NCBI GenBank assembly: GCA_018903055.1
Contig: JAHIPW010000124.1
Location: 1-7,443, forward strand
Length of the DNA stretch: 7,443 nucleotides
Direction of reading: 5' to 3'
Source of the DNA: DRGV01 sp018903055 [NCBI: bacterium]
GTDB taxonomy: Bacteria; UBP18; UBA7526
Shown: positions 5,002 to 7,443 of the stretch, one piece after another
Layout: each line of letters starts with the position of its first letter
How positions within the stretch are numbered: the first letter of the stretch is position 1
The notes under the pieces: generated by a model
The model's database searches: none
Seen by the model: only the letters and a program-made list of their open reading frames with translations
Told to the model about the DNA's origin: nothing
Position numbers and translations under genes: made by a program

Positions 5002-6285
5002 TTAAACAAGATACCTAAAGTAGATATAGATTGAAGCAATGAAGAGGGAAACGAGGGTCAAGGGCATTCCTACCTTAAAATAATTCTTAAAGGTGAGGGG
5101 GGTTCTGGTCTTTTCACTAATTCCAGCGACAATGAGGTTGGCAGAGGCAGCAATCAAAGTTCCATTCCCTCCCAGGCAAGCCCCAAGGGCCAACGCCCAC
5201 CAGAGGTGGTTCATCTCTAAAGGGGGAAGCCCAAGCTGAATGCCGATATGTTCTACCAAGGGAATGATAGCGATGACGCTGGGAACAGCACTCAATATGA
5301 AAGAACCAAAAGCAGAGCCCCATAGAATGATAAGGACGATGGCTGCCGGATTCTCAGTAGCTCTTAGAATAACTCTGGCAAGAGATTCAATGATACCTAC
5401 CTTCTCTAATGCCCCCACTAAAATGAATAGGCCGAAGAAAAAGAATAAGACAGGCCATTCGATTTCCTTAAAAATCTCTTCTGGATTAATTCTGCTTATA
5501 AATAATAGAAGGGCTGCTCCTCCAAGGGCGATAGTGGAGGGAAGGAGGTTGAAACGATGATGGATAGTGAAGGCAATTAGGGTAAGCCCTAAGACAATGA
5601 GGGACTTCTTCATTAATAGAGGGTCTCTTATGGCTCCCCTCTCCTTGAAGGCCGCCACCTTCCTCTCCATCTCAGGCTGCACCTTAAAATGACGTCGAAA
5701 GAAAAGTAACAGAAGAAGCAGTGTTACTACAAAAATGATAATAGCAATGGGGGCTAAATTGATAATGAAATCCATAAAAGAGAAGTGAGCAGCACTACTC
5801 ACCAGGATATTTGGGGGATCCCCGATGAGGGTAGCGGTTCCTCCAATATTAGCGGATAGTATCCCAGCCATTAAAAAAGGAATAGGACTTTTGCCTAAGG
5901 TATCGGCGATTAAAATGGCCATGGGAATGGTCAATAGGACAGTGGTGACATTATCCAGAAAGGCAGAGAGAACGGCGGTAGCCGCAGAGAGAGTAATGAG
6001 AACCAGCCAGGCCCTGCCCCGGGCTAATTTGGCGGCCTTGATGGCCACATACTGGAAGAGACCGGTCCTCTTGGTAATGGCTACGATGATCATCATCCCG
6101 ATTAGCAAGAGAAGGGTATTGAAGTCAATATACTCTACCCAGGCCTCTTTTAGGGGAAGGATGTTCAATATCAATATAAGGCTTGCCCCAACCAGGGCGG
6201 CGGTAGCGCGATGAACCTTCTCTGTAATAATAAAAATATAGGCCGCTATGAAGATAACAGCAGCCAGGATCATGGATTGATTCAC
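5002..6285 (-). CDS. ArsB/NhaD (SLC13-like) family ion permease
   Basis: A 427-aa integral membrane protein of the ion transporter superfamily, with about 11-12 hydrophobic segments. Signatures are AFLDNVTTVLLTIP (108-121) and ANIGGTATLIGDPPNIL (145-161). They recur in the second half as LSAVPSVIAIIPLV (331-344) and GACLGGNGTLIAASANLIVAG (368-388), the two-repeat architecture with paired re-entrant loops. A charged cytoplasmic linker lies at about 197-226. Relatives move arsenite, Na+/H+ or dicarboxylates; no ars gene is nearby, so the substrate stays open, with Na+/H+ exchange a reasonable guess. The start is GTG at 6285-6283, one base after the CBS-gene stop, with a weak GAAGAAG site. An ATG four codons later is possible. 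It is the last gene of the EIIA-CBS-permease operon. Confidence 0.9.
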   Translation of the reverse strand: MNQSMILAAVIFIAAYIFIITEKVHRATAALVGASLILILNILPLKEAWVEYIDFNTLLLLIGMMIIVAITKRTGLFQYVAIKAAKLARGRAWLVLITLSAATAVLSAFLDNVTTVLLTIPMAILIADTLGKSPIPFLMAGILSANIGGTATLIGDPPNILVSSAAHFSFMDFIINLAPIAIIIFVVTLLLLLLFFRRHFKVQPEMERKVAAFKERGAIRDPLLMKKSLIVLGLTLIAFTIHHRFNLLPSTIALGGAALLLFISRINPEEIFKEIEWPVLFFFFGLFILVGALEKVGIIESLARVILRATENPAAIVLIILWGSAFGSFILSAVPSVIAIIPLVEHIGIQLGLPPLEMNHLWWALALGACLGGNGTLIAASANLIVAGISEKTRTPLTFKNYFKVGMPLTLVSLFIASIYIYFRYLV

Positions 6286-6286
6286 T

Positions 6287-6742
6287 TTACTTCTTCTTCT
6301 CTACTCTATAAACCGCTCTACAGATGTCCATCTGGCTAATGATCCCCACTACCTTATCATCCCTTACCACAGGAAGGATGTTTAAGCGGTGATGGGCCAT
6401 GACAGAGGCGGCAGCTAATAAGGGTGTCTCTTCAGTAACTGTAACTGGCTTACGAATCATGATGTCATCGATTACTAAGAGTTGGTTCAGTTCAGGAAGG
6501 ACCTCGGCCTTCAGAAGTCCGAAGTCCTCAATGTAGGACAGATCGCCCAGGAGATCGAAGTAGTCGGGGATGAACATCATGAGAAGTTCCTTCTTGGTCA
6601 CGATGCCCAAAATTCTATCCTCTTCATCCACTACGGGTAATCCCCCGTAGTGATGCTCGCTGAATATCTTCATGGCCTCCAGAATGGGTGTGGAGCGGGT
6701 GACGGTCACCACCCCTTGAGTCATAAAGTCTTTTACTTTCAT
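6287..6742 (-). CDS. Two-CBS-domain protein
   Basis: A 151-aa protein made of a CBS pair (Bateman module), which usually binds adenine nucleotides such as AMP, ATP or SAM and controls an attached or neighbouring protein. CBS1 covers about 1-56 (VKDFMTQGVVTVT, GGLPVVDEEDRILGIVTKKEL). CBS2 covers about 90-146 (IDDIMIRKPVTVTEET, NILPVVRDDKVVGIISQMDI). The linker (57-89) is acidic and hydrophobic. No other domain is attached, so it probably acts in trans. The start ATG 6742-6740 lies 2 nt after the EIIA stop, and its ribosome site GAGGAG is formed by the last codons of that gene. The close spacing to the permease suggests that it gates or reports energy status to the transporter; that role is inferred. 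Confidence 0.93.
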   Translation of the reverse strand: MKVKDFMTQGVVTVTRSTPILEAMKIFSEHHYGGLPVVDEEDRILGIVTKKELLMMFIPDYFDLLGDLSYIEDFGLLKAEVLPELNQLLVIDDIMIRKPVTVTEETPLLAAASVMAHHRLNILPVVRDDKVVGIISQMDICRAVYRVEKKK

Positions 6743-6744
6743 AA

Positions 6745-7212
6745 TTACTCCTCGGCCTCTTTTTCTTCTTTTCTTATTAAGTTTATCACTTGACGGGGAG
6801 ATTGGGCAGCGCGCAATCCCTTCCTTATCTTCTCCTCGTGTAAGAGGCGGGATATTCGAGCAAGAACTCTCAGATAGGTCTCGTAGGCCTCCTCTGGAGC
6901 AATGATGAGAAAGACTAAATAGACCGGATTTTTATCCAGAGAATCAAAGTCTATTCCTTTCTCTGACTTGCCAAAAACGATAGTAATCTTTTTCACTAAA
7001 TCTGTCTTGGTATGGGGGATGGCTATCCCATTCCCCACTCCTGTGCTTCCCAGGCTCTCCCTTTCCAGTAAGACATTGACCATCTTCTCTCTGTCTGGGA
7101 TTATTCTCTGCCTGGCCAAGAGATCAGTCAGTTCTTCCAGGGTTTCTTTCTTGCCCTTTGCCTGAAGGTTCAGATTGATAAGCCTCTTGCTAATAAAGTC
7201 TGATAGTCTCAT
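6745..7212 (-). CDS. Stand-alone PTS EIIA domain protein (fructose/Ntr type)
   Basis: A 155-aa EIIA of the mannitol/fructose/Ntr class, cytoplasmic. The phosphorylatable His67 sits in GSTGVGNGIAIPHTKTD (55-71), the best-conserved motif of the family. The fold continues with ITIVFGKSEKGIDF and PVYLVFLIIAPEE, and LRVLARISRLL forms a C-terminal helix. No EIIB or EIIC domain is attached or adjacent, so this is more likely a PtsN-like regulator than part of sugar uptake. It opens a tight operon with the CBS protein and the permease. A phospho-state signal controlling ion transport, as known for PtsN acting on K+ systems, is a reasonable inference. It lies 50 nt after the tRNA pair and could share their transcript. 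The ribosome site is weak (AGGGGG, far upstream). Confidence 0.92.
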   Translation of the reverse strand: MRLSDFISKRLINLNLQAKGKKETLEELTDLLARQRIIPDREKMVNVLLERESLGSTGVGNGIAIPHTKTDLVKKITIVFGKSEKGIDFDSLDKNPVYLVFLIIAPEEAYETYLRVLARISRLLHEEKIRKGLRAAQSPRQVINLIRKEEKEAEE

Positions 7213-7262
7213 TTTTTCTTATTTCCCCCTTCGTAAACACGGATAATGTCTATCTACAGTAT

Positions 7263-7337
7263 TGGAGCCGACGGAGGGATTTGAACCCCCGACCTAAGCT
7301 TTACGAAAGCCTTGCTCTACCACTGAGCTACGTCGGC
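7263..7337 (-). tRNA. tRNA-Thr (anticodon CGT)
   Basis: A full cloverleaf with encoded CCA. The acceptor stem GCCGACG/CGTCGGC is perfectly paired, the D arm reads GCTCAGTGGTAGAGC, and the anticodon loop TTCGTAA is closed by AGGCT/AGCTT. The T arm is GGGGG-TTCAAAT-CCCTC. G1-C72 and C2-G71 fit threonine identity. Discriminator base 73 is U, less common for bacterial tRNA-Thr. Position 1 follows directly on the CCA of the upstream tRNA. Confidence 0.95.
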
Positions 7338-7412
7338 TGGTGCCGCAGGGCGGAATCGAACCTCCAACCTACGGTTTACGAAACCGTTGCTCTACCACTG
7401 AGCTAAGGCGGC
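7338..7412 (-). tRNA. Second tRNA-Thr (anticodon CGT), with stem mismatches
   Basis: The cloverleaf is recognisable, with encoded CCA, A73, a perfect anticodon stem ACGGT/ACCGT around TTCGTAA and a normal D arm. The acceptor pairs only over its first five positions (GCCGC/GCGGC); pairs 6-67 (C-U) and 7-66 (U-C) are mismatched. The T stem has A51 opposite G63. Another pair, U(-1)-A73, could extend the stem outward. It may be a decaying duplicate of the neighbouring gene or a non-standard functional tRNA. Its CCA touches the first base of the downstream tRNA, so processing must cut exactly at that junction. Confidence 0.85.
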
Positions 7413-7443
7413 AAGTCAGGCGGGCGGGCGAAAGCGTTGCTTG

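Noticed and set aside
5117-6214. Open frames within the permease gene, both strands
   Set aside because: All lie in other frames of a gene whose signatures and membrane pattern are convincing.

Overview
The window looks like bacterial chromosome. It shows Shine-Dalgarno sites, tightly packed one-strand operons, a CspA-type cold shock gene, a PTS EIIA domain, tRNA genes with encoded CCA, and TGA used as a normal stop codon. Every gene I can support lies on the minus strand, so transcription runs from high to low coordinates. The host is probably an uncultivated candidate-phylum bacterium of the Omnitrophota/Desantisbacteria kind. That guess rests only on the style of short in-frame repeats (peptides such as YKLQATGY and PITDYRLP), which I recall from such genomes. 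It is a weak inference.

Layout, in order of transcription. (1) 7412-7263: two tRNA-Thr(CGT) genes abutting with no spacer; the upstream one has stem mismatches. (2) 7212-5002: a compact three-gene operon with gaps of 1-2 nt, encoding a stand-alone PTS EIIA (fructose/Ntr type), a two-CBS-domain protein and an ArsB/NhaD-type ion permease. It looks like a transporter with its own regulatory inputs. (3) 4778-3888: a patatin-like phospholipase, preceded by a 223-nt non-coding stretch with repeats. (4) 3739-3539: a cold shock protein with a strong intrinsic terminator. (5) 3407 to the left edge: a purine segment. purB has its own likely promoter and a TTG start. It overlaps an isochorismatase-like hydrolase by ATGA, and purH follows, cut by the window edge. 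PurB acts late in IMP synthesis and again in AMP synthesis; PurH carries out the last two steps to IMP.

The most striking content is a set of short repeat arrays and palindromic inserts belonging to several unrelated sequence families. Three lie inside purH and keep it open: a TTACCGA array, an AGGCTAC array, and a CCAATGT array interrupted by a GC-rich palindromic core. One lies in the N-terminal extension of the isochorismatase-like gene and one in the N-terminal extension of the patatin gene. Others sit between genes as inverted pairs that can fold into hairpins. Several arrays have a 7-bp unit. Because 7 is not divisible by 3, a stop-free 7-bp array encodes the same repeating heptapeptide in any frame, which makes it unusually tolerable inside a gene. 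The closest described parallel I know is the Rickettsia palindromic elements, which also insert in frame into housekeeping genes; the sequences here are different.
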